DNA from: Micrasema longulum
Taxonomy: Eukaryota; Arthropoda; Insecta; Trichoptera; Brachycentridae
Assembly: GCA_022494885.1 (NCBI GenBank)
Contig: JAGVSM010002704.1
Location: 140,779 to 204,778, forward strand
Direction: 5' to 3'
DNA: 64,000 nt
The notes under the pieces are model-generated. The model had not been told where the DNA came from. It saw nothing but the letters and a program-made list of their open reading frames with translations, and did no database searches. Shown here one piece after another: positions 55,274 to 64,000 of the stretch. How positions within the stretch are numbered: the stretch's first letter is position 1; each line of letters opens with the position of its first letter. The position numbers were made by a program, and so were the translations under genes.

Positions 55274-55691
55274 CAGTAGAACTCCAACTGTCTAAATCAG
55301 TCAGATAATTGGATTTTTTCCGAAAAAAGGGTTTATTTTAGGTATGTATGTTGAAAATGGGAGAAAAAACTATTATCAAAGAAAAAGAGCTTTTAATTAA
55401 ATGAAAATGCAACACTTTTACATGTTAAGCGCGGAGGAAAGGACAATAGCGGGCGTAGACGGAAAAATTATTTTGCGAATCGGAGTACGTTTCCGTCTTG
55501 ATTTTTTTTTCTAAAATTCTGAAAGTAATTCGGATAATCGGAGTTCGGATAGTTGGAGTTCTATTGTACATACAGTAATTAAGTAAAATATATGCTTATT
55601 TCGAAAAAAATCCTATTATACGATTTTTTTATTTTTCTAATGGGATCCGGTCCCAATTGATTCGGATAATTGGATAGTTGGATTTCTACTG
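55274..55691. mobile_element. Pogo/Tigger-type non-autonomous element with two right ends
   Basis: The left end is CAGTAGAACTCCAACTGTC. The reverse complement of a right end occurs twice: CGGATAGTTGGAGTTCTATTG ending at 55566 and GGATAGTTGGATTTCTACTG ending at 55691. GGATAATCGG-type sequence next to them is typical of pogo/Tigger terminal repeats (CAGT.GAACCTCGATTATCCG). No transposase is visible. A truncated second copy or a local duplication explains the extra end. Confidence 0.6.
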
Positions 55692-56017
55692 CACCAGCCA
55701 ACGCCTAAAAATGATTTAATATTTTTATTTATCATCTGACTAAATGAAACCTTAAACAAGTATTAACTTGAGGTACGCTTTTCCATTATCTCGCTTTAAT
55801 GATTTTTCACATTCCTTATATACATATGTACAAAAAAAGTTCTAAAACGTGTTTTCCATTATCAAAATTTGGCTCAAGCACATAAAAAAATAAAGGTACT
55901 TGAAAACTATTTGAGTTATATTTAAATAAAAAATAATGAGCACTTTTCAGTCCTCCTAATGAATAGTGGTATTGCCATTGTAAATTGGTATACATTTTTA
56001 ATACATTACTTAAATAA

Positions 56018-56250
56018 TGGTGTGTAGGGAACTGTTTTGGTACACCAAAAACATAGGATATTGATGATTTTTGCTACACAAAGTCAAGATGAAGTCAGTC
56101 TTATGCTTCAGGTGCCAATCTATGGACGATGAAATATTCTAGGGTAAAAACACTCTTTTAAATAAATATTTCATGTCAACCATGTCAGAAATCGAGCTCG
56201 AGACCTCTTGCATGTTAAGCAAACGCACTGACCACTACACCACGAGGCCG
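56018..56250 (-). repeat. tRNA-derived SINE
   Basis: Minus strand: GCCTCGTGGTGTAGTGGTCAGTGCG, CTCGAGCTCGATTTCTGAC, GACATGAAATATTTATTT, CTGAAGCATAAGACTGA, GGTGTACCAAAACAG. Same family and same neighbouring LINE junction as 38282-38527. Confidence 0.7.
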
Positions 56251-56261
56251 AACAATCGAAA

Positions 56262-56326
56262 TATGCTTAATTACACCAAAAACTGACACAGTCGAAGGGC
56301 ACGTGCAAAATGGGAATAGTGGTAGA
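56262..56326 (+). pseudogene. LINE C-terminal scrap next to the SINE
   Basis: TATGCTTAATTACACCAAAAACTGACACAGTCGAAGGGCACGTGCAAAATGG matches 38536-38585 almost base for base. The match includes the LINE part coding TVEGHVQ. Confidence 0.45.
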
Positions 56327-56334
56327 GCACCTCT

Positions 56335-56432
56335 ATGAATAAATATTTCATGTCGACCATTTCGGGAATCGAACCCGAGACCTATTGCATGGTAGAAAAT
56401 CGCGCTTACCATTTGTCCACGAGGCGGACAAA
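56335..56432 (-). repeat. tRNA-derived SINE head, second copy in tandem
   Basis: Minus strand: GTCCGCCTCGTGGACAAATGGTAAGCGCG, CTCGGGTTCGATTCCCGAAATGG, GACATGAAATATTTATTCAT. A good A box and B box. The body is cut off at about 56335. Confidence 0.6.
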
Positions 56433-56749
56433 ATTAATATTCACACTTTTTGCACAGCGGAAATTCGCACACAAAAATTAAAATGTAATTTTTAATTTCC
56501 AACTATTGATCTATGATACGAGTATGCGGTCGCGGGCCATTGTTTCTCGACAATATCAACTCGCACAGAATGATTTCATTTCAAATTATGGAAATGGGTT
56601 GTTTGATCGATGGCTACATGGTACTAGCGAAGGATTATTACCATAATACATTTCTCCAATGATACTTTATATCATGTGAGCAACAAATCATGGGAAATAA
56701 ACGAAGTCGCATGGTAAGGGGTGATTAGAATTTTATGAGGATGTGCGAT

Positions 56750-56925
56750 GTCAGAAAAAAATAATGAATAGGTATTTGAGCATAGTTTTTATGTCACTCT
56801 CTCGCATATACCTCCCCGATATTATGCGAAAAAGATACCGGTGCGATGGACTGATAATGCCTAAATAAAATCAACGAAGTCGAGATTTCGTCGACCCGTT
56901 TTCCGCACCAAAAATTGAACGGATT
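56750..56925 (-). repeat. Dispersed repeat, inverted copy of 48835
   Basis: Reverse complement match to 48835-48990 in blocks (GAGAGTGACA, GCATTATCAGTCC, TCGACTTCG.TGATTTTATTT, GGTGCGG). Together with 56995-57160 it may form one longer repeat. Confidence 0.55.
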
Positions 56926-56974
56926 TTGTTTTTTTTTTTAAAAAGAGCATCAGAATAAATTATTTACTTATCGG

Positions 56975-57165
56975 TAGCTTTTCCGTTTTTCGAAATAATT
57001 TATCGTTTTTGTATACCTTACGTCCGAAGGCAGATAAAACTAGCCACTTTTGTGGGTTTTTGAACGGTCCTAGCCTATGGAGAATAGAGACACAGCAATG
57101 GTAAATATCTATGGTGTGTAAAAAATCATTGTTCTAGTGTTATAATCCAGGGATAAAATAAAGGA
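56975..57165 (+). repeat. Dispersed repeat, copy 2 of 39080
   Basis: TTTATCGTTTTTGTATACCTTACGTCCGAAGGCAGATAAAA and TTCTAGTGTTATAAT match 39098-39230. Confidence 0.55.
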
Positions 57166-57359
57166 ATACATTTGTACAAAAAAAAAGCAGACCGCGTTTC
57201 CTCCTTTTGAAGGGTATTTTGGAAATCAAAAATATTTAAATAGGTACCGTAACTAAATAAAAATTAAAAGTTAAGAGCAGGTTTGTGTTGTCGACTGAAA
57301 AAATGTTATTATTGTGATTTACAAAACTATTATAGCTTGTTAAGAAAGCATTATTTTTC

Positions 57360-57690
57360 TTACTCTTCATCTAGATCTGTTCTGTTAAAAAGCTGCTACT
57401 CTTGGGACGCTGAGATCCAACTGTCCCTCCATCTTTTAAGTGGTCTACTTGGAATACGATGACCAGGTGAAATTTTACTAACTTCAATGTAAGGGATTAT
57501 GGAGTTGTCCACTCTGCTTGGTTTGCTCCATTGCACACTATCTACGAGGCCACATGTCAGATCCGTCTTGTTTCTTTATTGCGGATTCTAGCTCTAAGCG
57601 TTCTTGTGATTGCCCTTAAAGGTTTTATTGCCGATGTTCTAAGCTGATTCTTTGTCTTGATTTTGTAAGCTTTCGTTTCTACCCAATGTC
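57360..57690 (-). pseudogene. LINE C-terminal tail
   Basis: On the minus strand: GLVDSVQWSKPSRVDNSIIP near 57560-57500, YIEVSKISPGHRIPSRPLKR and WRDSWIS near 57440-57415. The GRPLKRW.D.W pattern closes many insect LINE proteins. Several stops upstream. Confidence 0.55.
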
Positions 57691-57714
57691 ATGAATGATC
57701 TGACACATGTTCCA

Positions 57715-58082
57715 TACAGGGTGTTTTTTAAACCCTGTCACATCCGAAACCACAATGATCATTATGGGCAAAAATACATATTAGAATACGAGTATTTAAA
57801 AATATATTTAGAACCAAGATTTTTTTTAAATAAAATATTTAAAAAAACAAATGGTTGCTTACTTCTGCAGGGAGAAGTGAGGGGAGCGCGGCGCAGTATC
57901 AGATTCCCCCCTCCCCCTCTTCATTCCTCCCCTTCAGAAGTAAGCAACCATTTGGTTTTTTTGATATTTTATTTTTTAAATTTTATTCGTTCTAAAAAAA
58001 TATTTTAATGTGCCAATATGTCTTCTTGCTCATACTGATCATCGTGGTTTCGGATGTGAAAGGGTTTAATGAACACCCTGTT
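57715..58082. mobile_element. Palindromic TA-flanked MITE, copy 2
   Basis: The left arm TACAGGGTGTTTTTTAAACC, CTGTCACATCCGAAACCACA, ATGATCATTATG; the right arm ATACTGATCATCGTGGTTTC, GGATGTGAAAGGGTTTAATG, AACACCCTGT. The centre contains TTACTTCTGCAGGGAGAAGTG and its partner GAAGTAAGCAACC. Collinear with copy 1 at 33082-33456. The plus-strand open frame across it is an accident of the palindrome. Confidence 0.75.
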
Positions 58083-58209
58083 TATCCGTAATTTTATTTC
58101 TTAATTTCTTTGAGGCTTTATTAATCTGCTCCCTTACTTCGCGTACAGATCACGAAACCATTCAATTTCCTTATTTTAAATTGATTATTTAAAAAAAAAA
58201 AAATTATAC

Positions 58210-58400
58210 ATTTTTACACTCTTGTAAGGAAAAAAAGACTTGATTTATTGGGTCCACGTGTATTTAGTTAATATGATAAAAATAAAATAGGAATTAATTC
58301 ATTGGTTACGTAAACCTTGACAATAAAGCTTGTTTATTTTGAAACCGGTCGGTGGAAAAAAAAATAGTGGTTAAAAACAAAGTAGTTCTATTAATTTTAT
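58210..58400 (+). mobile_element. Penelope-like element terminal fragment
   Basis: GGGTCCACGTGTATTTAGTTAATATG, GGTTACGTAAACCTTGACAATAAAGC, TTGTTTATTTTGAAACCGGTCGG and GTGGTTAAAAACAAAGTAGTT repeat the minus-strand sequence at 35815-35625. The hairpin arms differ from that copy (AATAAA/TTTATT instead of GAAGC/GCTTT) yet still pair, which suggests the fold was selected. Confidence 0.5.
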
Positions 58401-58929
58401 TTTAATACTTATTTATTTATTTGGTAAAATTATTTTGTTTTTGGTTGCACCAAATTGCGAACCTACGTAAAGTCACCTTTGCTGACAGTTGGACAGAGAA
58501 CTTGACTGATTGAAGCTTAGTTAAGTATCGAGTCAAGTCACGTCTGACTTGAAATGTGAACGGGAGAGTCTTCTAACAAGCAAACACGCTATTTTAGCCA
58601 CACCGATGTTAAATTAGTTGAATTTCATGATTTCTCTTGATTAAAAAATTGATGTATCATGTTTTGTTAAATTAGCATTTAATTAAAGAGAAGCCAGTTA
58701 TCCCTTTTACGGTCAATCCTTTTTATGAATGTTTGGCTTTTCCCAAATCAGTTTTTCATTATTATTCTCTCATTTTGTATCCCAAATTCGACATAGACAG
58801 AATTTCAAATGTATTTTTAAAATTGTTATTTAATACATAAATATTTAACACACTATCTTTCTTTGGGGAACACAGCTGTAATTTGTATTCTAATGCAATT
58901 CTATATACCCTTATTTGTATTCTTTGAGG

Positions 58930-59410
58930 TGGGGGTCAGTGCTATACAAGCTCCTGACGTCACTGCGGTCTGTGAAGATCTATTGTGACAGGTACCCGTG
59001 ATTAACTCTCAATCTCCAAGTCTAGGTCTTTAAAGAGTCTGGCTACTGGGCGGAAGGCGAAAGTTCTTCGAAGAATCTCCTCCCTCCTCAAGCGCAGATC
59101 CGTCTATCCGATCTCTATACCCTACGCAGCAGCCTCCTATAACGAGCGTCCTGAAGATGCGGTCCTGGACCCTCGGAAACGTTCTGCTGATGCCTCAGGA
59201 AAGCCTCAATCCAAGTGCCCTATTTTCGCACCACACCTGTGGGCTCCTGGCGCCTTACTGAAAGTCTTACTGATGTCATTTTTTGGCAGTATTCGGCAGA
59301 AGGGAAGGATAGACGTCGTAGGTGGTGAGAGGGCTGGTTGGCAATAGGGCCTCCTGAAGGTGTCTGGTGATGTTCACATACTCTATTTTTATTCATATCA
59401 TACTCCATTT
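58930..59410. other. Block of higher GC, possibly decayed element coding sequence
   Basis: The block from GAGGTGGGGGTCAGTGC to GGTGTCTGGTGATG is richer in G+C than its flanks. Plus-strand pieces read WRLTESLTDVIFWQYSAEGK and minus-strand pieces PSHHLRRLSFPSAEYCQ, but neither matches a family I recognise. Frames are broken in all directions. Confidence 0.3.
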
Positions 59411-59496
59411 TTGTTGCAATACCTTTGGAGTTGCGAGTATTTTATTTTTTCTGACTATTGATCAAGATACGGCAAATGCGTGCTTATGTTTATTTA

Positions 59497-60077
59497 CTCT
59501 TAAAAGACTGTGGTAAATAATCCCTTTGCGCGCGGTGATGTAACATCGTATTACCATCAATAAAATATGGAATATTCACAGACATTTGAAAAAAAAATAT
59601 ATAGTGACATATTGTTTAATGATTCCTTTTCCATAATTTATGCGAATAAACATATTATTTAGCCCTGTTATAGCAAAATAAATTTAAAAGATCACAAATA
59701 CGCCGCTCATGTTACGCGCGTGCGTTCCCCATCACTGTCATCAACTGACTGAAGACTAAATCTGTTTATGACAACACCCACCGTAAAACAGCGTCTCTGT
59801 CTTCCTTGTTATGACTTATATCTTCGTGCTCTCTCTTGTAAAAAGTATTTGTATAGATGTGTTGCTGAATTAGCGGACATTCATTCTTCGCGTAACAAGG
59901 ATAAATATTTTTTGTATTAACATTTAGCATAGTTATACTAATTTTACTTTCCAAATTGGATGTGAAAATTTTCATTTGAAGATTACAAAAAATACGAATG
60001 CATCATTAAAAAAAATAAGAGATATATCAAGTCTTGTGTCCTATGTCGACTACTGTGACATCACAGCCAGACAAGAG
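59497..60077 (+). mobile_element. TTAA-flanked MITE, copy D
   Basis: It starts CTCTTAAAAGACTGTGGTAA after TTTA (a mutated TTAA, 59493-59496). It ends CCAGACAAGAG before TTAA (60078-60081). Collinear with copy C over 581 bases: GCGCGCGGTGATGTAACATCG, GCCCTGTTATAGC, GCGCGTGCGTTCCCCATCAC, GTGCTCTCTCTTGTA, CATTCTTCGCGTAACAAGG. Confidence 0.75.
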
Positions 60078-60158
60078 TTAACCGCGAACTCCCCCGTTAA
60101 TCGATATTTCACTAGTAGATGCAGTATTCCTGGGCCTCGATTATGATGGGGAGATAAA

Positions 60159-60430
60159 GACGTCATACCTTCACCTTGACGGTATAGTTGAAGATAAATT
60201 CCCTCTAGCGATTATAAAGATATACTACCGACTCCCCACCTTCAAATTTTGGGTAGGTACATCGATATGAATCAAGGGGAAGCGTACGTCACGGTACACA
60301 TATGTACGCTCTAAAATGACATAGCTTTAGTATGACGTCATAGTTGAAGATAAAAGTCTCCCGACCGACTACAAAGGTATAGTACCGATACATCCACCAT
60401 CAAATTTTGATGTAAGTACATCGGTTTATA
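60159..60430 (+). repeat. Two-unit diverged tandem repeat
   Basis: Units at 60159-60270 and 60333-60430 share GACGTCAT, AGTTGAAGATAAA, CGA(T/C)TA(T/C)AAAG(A/G)TATA, TACCGA, CCACC.TCAAATTTTG and GTACATCG. The period is about 173 bases. Non-coding. Confidence 0.55.
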
Positions 60431-61755
60431 CAGACGGGCCTAGAACCCCTCGATACGTTTATCTACGCATTAAAAGTGTGAAAAATGTTGTTCCACCCAG
60501 CAATTTTTCCTTTAATTATGATTTATTAAAAAATTTATCGTTTTGAGGTTGGCACTTTTTTTCTTAAAAGTTAAGTCTATTAAAAATATAAGGGAGAAAT
60601 AAATAAGTTTTGAAGTCGAATTAAATTCTGACATAACTGTCACTTTAATAAAACAAACGCCTACATGTGAAAATAATGTCACTAGGTTCTGTCCCATTAA
60701 CAGATAAGAGTATATAGGCGTTAAAAAGTTACCACTCTACAAAAATATTTGGTTTTTATATATTTTTTCTATCTGTTTTACTTTCTTTCCGAGTGTATGT
60801 ATCGAGACGTTATAGGAGCCGGCTTTGAAGTCAATCGTTAAGCGTACCGTCTAGGTGATTTCCTAAAGTCATACAAAATTCATGTTCAAGCGAGCATTTT
60901 TTGCTTGAATTTGGATTTATTGGAGTTTATAATCGCTTTGAAGTGATCACTTTTTATTACAGAAGCCTATTTAAACTATAAATGAGAACTATTTTAAATG
61001 TTAATGACGTCAGGAACGCGGACTAATTGTTTGCGGTCATTCCATTGGCTTGTTTCGATCATATGATGTTAATATGACAAGTAGGTGGAACATACCGAGG
61101 CAAGATACAGATAGTACAGAAGTTAAGTATACCGTCTCGATATATACAGATGAAGATAGCGTTTATAATCGAGGCACTGAACTAGCTATATTATGCAGTA
61201 CCGTGGTATGGGCAGTAACAGTAAAACTCACCGCGAACACATCAATATGTCGTTAAATGTCAAACGTTAATTTGTTTGGGCGAAATTTTATGCGAGAATG
61301 TAAGCGACTGGTTTACTGCGCTCAATGCGTCGCGAGGTGGAATCAAAAATGAGGTACTCGATGCATAAATTATTATAAATACCACTGGTTTCATACACAC
61401 GGGGATACAGGTTTCGAGTATAACTTATACATTAACAAGAACTGATTGTTTTGGAATGCTGAATTATCCTGATAATAGCATCGTTTTCCGCACCCGATGC
61501 CTACATTGCATTGGAACCTACTTCAAAAATATATTTTCACAAATTGGGATAAACGTTTAAAACGTATAAAATATTTTGAGAGAATTTTTACGATTCTAAT
61601 GATATATTTGGATTTTAGGCCAAAGCGTTTTTTACATTTTTTTTTTATTCTGAATGGTACATGTTTTTTTTTATTCTACCTGAATACAAATCTACTTTTA
61701 TACATCTAGTAAGTGTTATAACTGTAACTCTCTAAAAAAAGAAACTAACTTACAC
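60431..61755. other. No recognised feature
   Basis: AT-rich DNA with a plus-strand open frame at 61050-61256 that resembles nothing known to me. Near 61483 CGTTTTCCGCACCCGATG faintly recalls the repeat at 56900. Confidence 0.3.
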
Positions 61756-61759
61756 TATT

Positions 61760-62125
61760 ATAGTTATTTATTTATTAAAGTTAAAATTAAAAAAAAAACA
61801 TAGGATATATAACAGAAAATAATAATACATTCATACTAATTGAAAATTGATACAGTTTTTACACTTGTTCAAAAAAAATTTTTAGATTTACCTTGAATTT
61901 ATTTATAGATATATTAGTTTTCATAGTTTTTAGTTCATTGGGGAGATTATTGTAATTTTTGACACCTTTAAAAACAAAGTTATTTTGACCATGACTTTTG
62001 TGGAATTTAGGGAATTTAATATTATTTTGGTATCTGAGTGACTTATTTATCTCAATTTTTTTTATTTTTACTTGTTTATAAATTTTACATCGATCAATAA
62101 GGTGGTTGACAGGTTTTTTCATTAA
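61760..62125 (-). pseudogene. LINE C-terminal tail with 3' end
   Basis: The minus-strand frame 62122-61859 reads HLIDRCKIYKQVKIKKIEIN, KFPKFHKSHGQNNFVFKGVK and NYNNLPNELKTMKTNISINK, FKVNLKIFFEQV. The N.LP.EL.......FK..LK.FF ending marks the terminus of a Jockey/CR1-like reverse transcriptase protein. An A-rich tail faces left near 61775-61800. No catalytic part. Confidence 0.65.
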
Positions 62126-62129
62126 GGTT

Positions 62130-62830
62130 TTAAAAAACAGATCTTTTTTGATAATCGTTGTTCAATAAGTCCGCTTATATTCCATTACATATTGTCATAT
62201 ACATACAATACTCACACACCTATACATATATACACACACCTTCACACAATGTAAATATATGCACTCACCCTCACTAACATGTACAATAATAAAATTGATA
62301 CACTAAAACAAGTACTGAGCATAAATATTATTGTTATAATAAAAGTTATCCTCATAATCTAATTGAGACACATTTTATGTATATATTTCGGTTTGAAACC
62401 ATTGGATACATTCTATAATGTGTTTTATTTTTATAAGAAAAAAAATAAAATAAAAGTAAAACAAAATAAAATAACAAAAACGCATTAAAACGAGTTTTTA
62501 AAATGTTATTAAATATTTGTGTATAGCAAACTCCCGACTTTTCTGTGTGTACAGCTTTTGAGACGTACCTCTCTCTTCGTCAGGATACCAATTGTCATAC
62601 GATGTTATACAATTATACGATGTTCAATTGTAATAGTCACTCTATACCTATTAAACTCACGCCCCTTACTTCCTCCCCATCCTCATTTTTCAACTATTTC
62701 TCCGACAACATAAAATATTTTCATAACCTAATCAGTGAATGTAAGGGTTGCCTATTAAAATGCATGGCATGTTGGTATTACATTTTTGTGCAACAACTGC
62801 GGTGATGGTGTAAAGTGGGGTTTTACATGT
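62130..62830. other. AT-rich DNA with CA-rich stretch
   Basis: CA-rich sequence at 62200-62270 is followed by an AAAAT-rich run at 62440-62485, similar in layout to 120-450. It may be another retroelement 3' untranslated region. Confidence 0.3.
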
Positions 62831-62834
62831 TTGT

Positions 62835-62930
62835 TTGATTAGTGTCATGATGAAGGGACGGGTACGTCTCAAAACTGTTAGACAAAGAAAAGTTGATCAG
62901 TGGTTTCATACAAATATTTGATAACATTTT
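62835..62930 (+). mobile_element. Penelope-like remnant, degraded ribozyme-like motif
   Basis: TTAGTGTCATGATGAAGGGACGGGTACGTCTCAAAAC, read in pieces, aligns to 17107-17140. ATGATGA replaces CTGANGA and AAAA replaces GAAA, so it should be inactive. The 3' side (AGAAAAGTTGATCAGTGGTTT) resembles that of the other two copies. Confidence 0.45.
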
Positions 62931-63429
62931 GTAAACAGTTTGATCGCAAAGTTAATGCTATAAATATTAATGATAAACAAGTTTTCATTCATAATTTTCG
63001 GGTTTAAAAGCGGCTCGTAATTGGCGTCACACGTTATGCCCGCCAAAAACGGTTCGAACAAACATTGGTCGAGTATTAAGCGGTAACGTAATACGTGCCG
63101 TTTCTCGCATTTAAAATATTAAATTTCAGTTAGTCATTTGTCATTTACGAGTATGTAGGCATCTACTTTATGATATTTTTTCTAGATTCAAAATGGAAAA
63201 TATTGCTTTTTTCTTTCATCAAGTGTAAATCAGTTTGTGTTTGTCCATTTAGTCAACATAGTTAGGTCTGTGTTTATGTCATTGTTTGTTAATACGTCTG
63301 TTTAATTTTTCCTTTAAAATTGTACAGTGATAAGTCAATATATAAAATGTATAAAAGTGGACCTAAAAAGATCCTTGTGATACTCCTAAATTTACTGTTT
63401 AAATTGTACTTTTTTACTGCTTCCAATTT

Positions 63430-63605
63430 GTTAAATATGATTTTAGTAGTGTACATTCTTGAGATTTTACTCCAATATCATTTAATTTTTTCATCATGGT
63501 CTCAACATGTACCGAATCAAAGGCTTTTTTAAAATCCAATATTATTCCCGTGATTGGAATTCCAGCATCCATGTTTGTTTGAATGTAATTTATTAAATTA
63601 AATTT
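63430..63605 (-). pseudogene. LINE reverse transcriptase fragment, motif A region
   Basis: The minus strand reads NMDAGIPITGIILDFKKAFD near 63570-63515, then SVHVETMMKKLNDIGVKS. This is RT motif A, with the first catalytic Asp in LDFKKAFDSV. It is the only piece in the window that keeps motif A clearly. It is short and in-frame for about 45 codons; motif B and C follow on neither side. Confidence 0.65.
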
Positions 63606-64000
63606 TTAGTTGGCTTAGTTTGATAATATATTACCAAAATAAATAAAATACAAAAACACCGCTGAACTTCCTTATTTAATTAGTAATGATTGCGCGATTG
63701 CACCTCATTTATTGCATCACTGTTTTACATAAAGTTTCGTCTCATGTATTCCATCATGAGTGAAACCGCATCTCTGAGCGATTCATGTCCATACAATAGA
63801 AGGAGACATTCATCTCCCAAGGGCCTGCCATTATTTCCAAACAAGCTGAATAAAGACTAAAATAGTCCATCGTGATTTTGCGCATGTTGCAAATTAATTG
63901 GCAATAAATTATCGACTTATGAGTAGGTTTTAATAATTGCCTATGGCAGCCATTAAACAAATATGTTTCTCGCGTTTCCGCGTAGAGGAACTAAACCAGG
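63606..64000. other. No recognised feature
   Basis: CGCTGAACTTCCTTATT at 63660 matches 31497. No protein or element is identified, and the window ends in unassigned sequence. Confidence 0.3.

Noticed and set aside
57691..58008. 105-codon plus-strand frame
   Set aside because: It lies in a palindromic MITE; the frame arises from the inverted repeat itself.
58930..59410. LTR retrotransposon or host exon
   Set aside because: Higher GC only; no protease, RT or gag motif and no repeat pair that could be LTRs.
1..64000. CRISPR array, prophage, bacterial operon or rRNA
   Set aside because: No regularly spaced identical short repeats, no dense coding, no ribosomal RNA words; the DNA is clearly from an animal nucleus.

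Overview
The window reads as intergenic or intronic DNA of an insect. Lepidoptera is my best guess, with low to moderate confidence. The grounds are strong AT richness, no bacterial gene organisation, and many 5'-truncated LINE ends with GATGATG or AAATAAATA tails. One recurring LINE 3' segment carries a GGGGTAGGCAGAGAG signature that I associate with moth repeats. tRNA-derived SINEs, Penelope-like remnants, mariner and pogo remnants and palindromic MITEs are also present. I see no complete host protein-coding gene, no rRNA, no convincing functional tRNA and no CRISPR array. The only host-gene-like protein signal is a 97-codon open stretch (6809-7102) that looks like the N-terminal zinc ribbon of RNA polymerase I subunit RPA12.

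Layout. 0-9 kb: two copies of a TIR-bearing repeat (1710-2309 and 2666-3480, the second split by a LINE end), then LINE 3' fragments on both strands, tRNA-like segments and the RPA12-like fragment. 9-17 kb: LINE tails, small foldback elements, a TA-flanked element (15554-16442) and SINE pieces. 17-24 kb: the densest block, with a ribozyme-like Penelope motif, a palindromic MITE (17630-17975), an unclassified modular repeat (A, B and C modules, 17979-19720, with more pieces at 21760 and 23985) whose B copies form a long inverted repeat, and an antisense reverse transcriptase (19730-20940). 24-29 kb: a 1.3 kb internally deleted pogo-like transposon and a mariner pseudogene. 29-44 kb: three of the four copies of a TTAA-flanked MITE, one of two palindromic TA-flanked MITEs, SINEs, and a LINE pair with one inserted into the other (39231-40590). 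44-51 kb: successive LINE C-terminal ends on both strands, including the longest open frame in the window (46784-47545). 51-64 kb: a TIR element with internal repeats (52609-53798), pogo-type TIRs, SINEs, the second palindromic MITE, the fourth TTAA MITE and the 3' ends of further LINEs.

The elements do not form a pathway; they form a record of successive insertions. The most useful second-look items are the TTAA-flanked MITE family, the A/B/C modular repeat, the hammerhead-like motifs, the pogo-like element that kept both transposase ends but apparently lost its catalytic core, the RPA12-like fragment, and two GC-rich islands near 41.1 and 43.1 kb. All family calls come from reading motifs by eye; no search or alignment program was run, and most boundaries are approximate.
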